A stretch of DNA of 64,000 nt from positions 1 through 64,000 of the forward strand of contig NZ_JAKGSD010000005.1 of the NCBI RefSeq assembly GCF_021654135.1, read 5' to 3'. The notes under the pieces are model-generated. The model was not told the DNA's origin, searched no databases, and saw nothing but the letters and a program-made list of their open reading frames with translations. This document shows positions 62,655 through 64,000 of this stretch, piece after piece. Position numbers and translations under genes: made by a program. The DNA is from Amycolatopsis tucumanensis (GTDB lineage Bacteria > Actinomycetota > Actinomycetes > Mycobacteriales > Pseudonocardiaceae). Position 1 is the stretch's first letter. Each line of letters opens with the position of its first letter.

Positions 62655-63510
62655 GGTCGCCGGCCAGCACGACCGGGGTGGCGACTTTCCGCATGCGCGA
62701 CAACGAACCGCCCGGGCCGGTCAACGCGATCATCCCGCTGAGGAAAGCGCCTTCCGCGAGCACCCCGGCGACGGCCCAGCCTGGTCCGTACCGCCACCAC
62801 AACCCCACACCGAGCAGCGTGAGCCCGGCCACGACGACGCCGCACGAGACGGCCAGCGTCCGTCGTGGACCGTACCGCGCGCCCGGGGTGCGGACGCCCG
62901 TCCGCGCATCGGCGGCGTGGTCCGGCGCGGAGAACCAGGCCGTGCGGCCGAACGCGAGCACGCACAGCCCCGCCAGCACCGGCACCATCGACCGCTCCAG
63001 CGCCGGCCGAACCGCGAAGTACGACGCCAGCCCGGGCACCGCGAGGAAGCCGGCCCCGAACACGGCCGGGCCGGCGAACCCGCGCCGCTTCAGCCGCACC
63101 GGCTCCAGGTTGTACAGCAGGTGCGCGCACAACGCCGACGCCACCACCAGCAGCGCCGCCCAGCGGCCCAGCCACACCGCCACCGCCGCGGCCAGCGCGA
63201 GCCCCGCGGTCGCCTCGGCCGCCGCCCAGCCGAAGATCCGCCTGCTGCCCAGGCGCCGCGCCGCGCCCGCCAGATCCGCCTTGTCCCGGTCCTGCTCGTC
63301 GGTGCGCAGATCGGCCGCGGTGTTCAGCGCCAGCGCGGCCAGCAGCACCAGCAGCGTCGCCGCCACGGTGACCAGCACCGGGCCGCTGAGCAGGTGCCGC
63401 GGATCGGCGAACGCCGCGCCCCAGCACGCGTAGGCCAGATAGCTCAACGGCAGCGGGAAGCGCAGGCGGTGCACGACGACCACGTCGCGCCACCCGGTCA
63501 GTCCCGGCAC
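62623..63510 (-). CDS. UbiA-family prenyltransferase
   Basis: The 295 aa protein has about eight helices and both aspartate-rich motifs: NTAADLRTDEQDRDK near 79 and SAPDHAADART near 208, which bind Mg and the prenyl diphosphate. UbiA enzymes prenylate aromatic or other acceptors in quinone, heme or natural-product pathways. GTG 63510 overlaps the cytochrome P450 stop by 13 bp, so the two are a transcriptional and translational unit. A specialised metabolite pathway is likely, since respiratory-quinone neighbours are absent. Confidence 0.88.
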   Translation of the reverse strand: MPGLTGWRDVVVVHRLRFPLPLSYLAYACWGAAFADPRHLLSGPVLVTVAATLLVLLAALALNTAADLRTDEQDRDKADLAGAARRLGSRRIFGWAAAEATAGLALAAAVAVWLGRWAALLVVASALCAHLLYNLEPVRLKRRGFAGPAVFGAGFLAVPGLASYFAVRPALERSMVPVLAGLCVLAFGRTAWFSAPDHAADARTGVRTPGARYGPRRTLAVSCGVVVAGLTLLGVGLWWRYGPGWAVAGVLAEGAFLSGMIALTGPGGSLSRMRKVATPVVLAGDLTLVAIPFLA

Positions 63511-64000
63511 GCCACCACTTCCAGGCGCAGCCGGGCCGACGGCGCCATCGCGTGCCCGCGCAGCTTCGCCACCCCGGCCCGCGGGTTGACGCACCGCAGG
63601 ACCCGGCGGCGCAGCACGGCCGCGGTGATCATGCGGATCTCCAGCTGCCCCAGCTGGCTGCCGAGGCAGAACCGGGTGCCGCCGCCGAAGGGCAGGTACC
63701 CCTCGGGCACGCCGCGGCGGCCCAGGAACCGGCCGGGGTCGAAGGCGTGCGGGGACGGGAAGTACTCGGACCGGTGGTGCGCCAGGTAGATCGCGGGGGT
63801 GAGCACCGTCCCGGCGGGCAGCGTGCGGCCGTGCAGGTCCACCGCTTCCGGCAGGGCCCGGTTGCCCGCGACCTCGACCGGCGGGTGCAGCCGCAGCGCC
63901 TCGGCGATCACCGCCTGCAGCACGGGGACCTCCGCCGGATCGGAGCCGTCGCCGGTGGTGGCCTCCAGTTCGGACAGAACGGCGTCCCGCAGGTCGGGTC
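63498..64000 (-). CDS. Cytochrome P450, N-terminus outside window
   Basis: The visible part is 166 codons of the C-terminal half. The K-helix ExxR appears as AEALRLHPP, followed by the FDPGRFLGRRG segment. The heme-binding loop GYLPFGGGTRFCLGSQLGQLE contains the cysteine ligand. Homology continues without a start to the edge, so the gene begins beyond 64000. With the downstream UbiA enzyme it suggests oxidation of a prenylated or aromatic product. No redox partner is visible in the window. Confidence 0.93.
   Translation of the reverse strand, partial: PDLRDAVLSELEATTGDGSDPAEVPVLQAVIAEALRLHPPVEVAGNRALPEAVDLHGRTLPAGTVLTPAIYLAHHRSEYFPSPHAFDPGRFLGRRGVPEGYLPFGGGTRFCLGSQLGQLEIRMITAAVLRRRVLRCVNPRAGVAKLRGHAMAPSARLRLEVVACRD

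Overview
The window is very GC-rich actinomycete DNA, with GTG and TTG starts, strong Shine-Dalgarno (SD) or leaderless starts and long chains of 4-bp overlapping genes. Two SsgA-family genes, many regulators, and a gene order shared with the Mycobacterium backbone (thrS - HIT protein - PI-phosphate synthase - PIM acyltransferase - pimA ... pdxS - pdxT - yebC - ruvCAB - yajC - secDF - apt - relA - cyclophilin - glyoxalase II) suggest a filamentous Pseudonocardiaceae such as Amycolatopsis. The genus is an inference from gene content, not a database match.

Layout. 1-2077: a tRNA-Gly cut by the window edge, an SsgB-like gene, tRNA-Val(CAC) and an IclR regulator. 2078-2645: an untranslated stretch of successive strong hairpins, possibly a structured RNA leader. 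2646-19907: a cell-surface polysaccharide locus with a polyprenyl-phosphate sugar-1-phosphate transferase, a PIG-L deacetylase, two related methyltransferase-fold proteins, a cytidylyltransferase, an NAD-dependent epimerase/dehydratase, three glycosyltransferase-2 genes, a flippase, a polymerase-like multi-pass protein, an acyltransferase, two small membrane proteins, and two exported glycan hydrolases (clan A and GH16). Most reading frames overlap by 1-4 bp, so the locus is probably co-translated.

19990-28744: a nitroreductase and thrS, then the phosphatidylinositol mannoside genes. An IS5-type remnant, a YceI protein and a MarR regulator interrupt this block. Palindromes in front of yceI/marR and of the nitroreductase suggest a small MarR regulon. 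28745-29290: a gene-free patch of degenerate repeats that include copies of the 3' end of the preceding XdhC-like gene. 29297-46578: conserved housekeeping genes, namely an EF-G paralogue, PLP synthase, YebC, Holliday junction resolution, Sec accessory translocase, adenine salvage, (p)ppGpp metabolism, a secreted-type cyclophilin and glyoxalase II.

46575-64000 is more accessory. It holds a PH-like membrane protein, a YibE/F protein, a second SsgA-like gene and a phosphodiester glycosidase. Next come a minus-strand operon (PknG-like kinase without a rubredoxin domain, membrane sensor, sugar-type binding lipoprotein, DUF1275), a bifunctional PBP, and a regulator/YdcF/WbqC operon. The window ends with a TetR regulator plus homocysteine methyltransferase, and a UbiA prenyltransferase coupled to a cytochrome P450 cut by the edge. 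The most unusual modules are the kinase/sensor/binding-protein operon, the polysaccharide locus with its own hydrolases and a catalytically degenerate methyltransferase paralogue, and the hairpin-rich leader.
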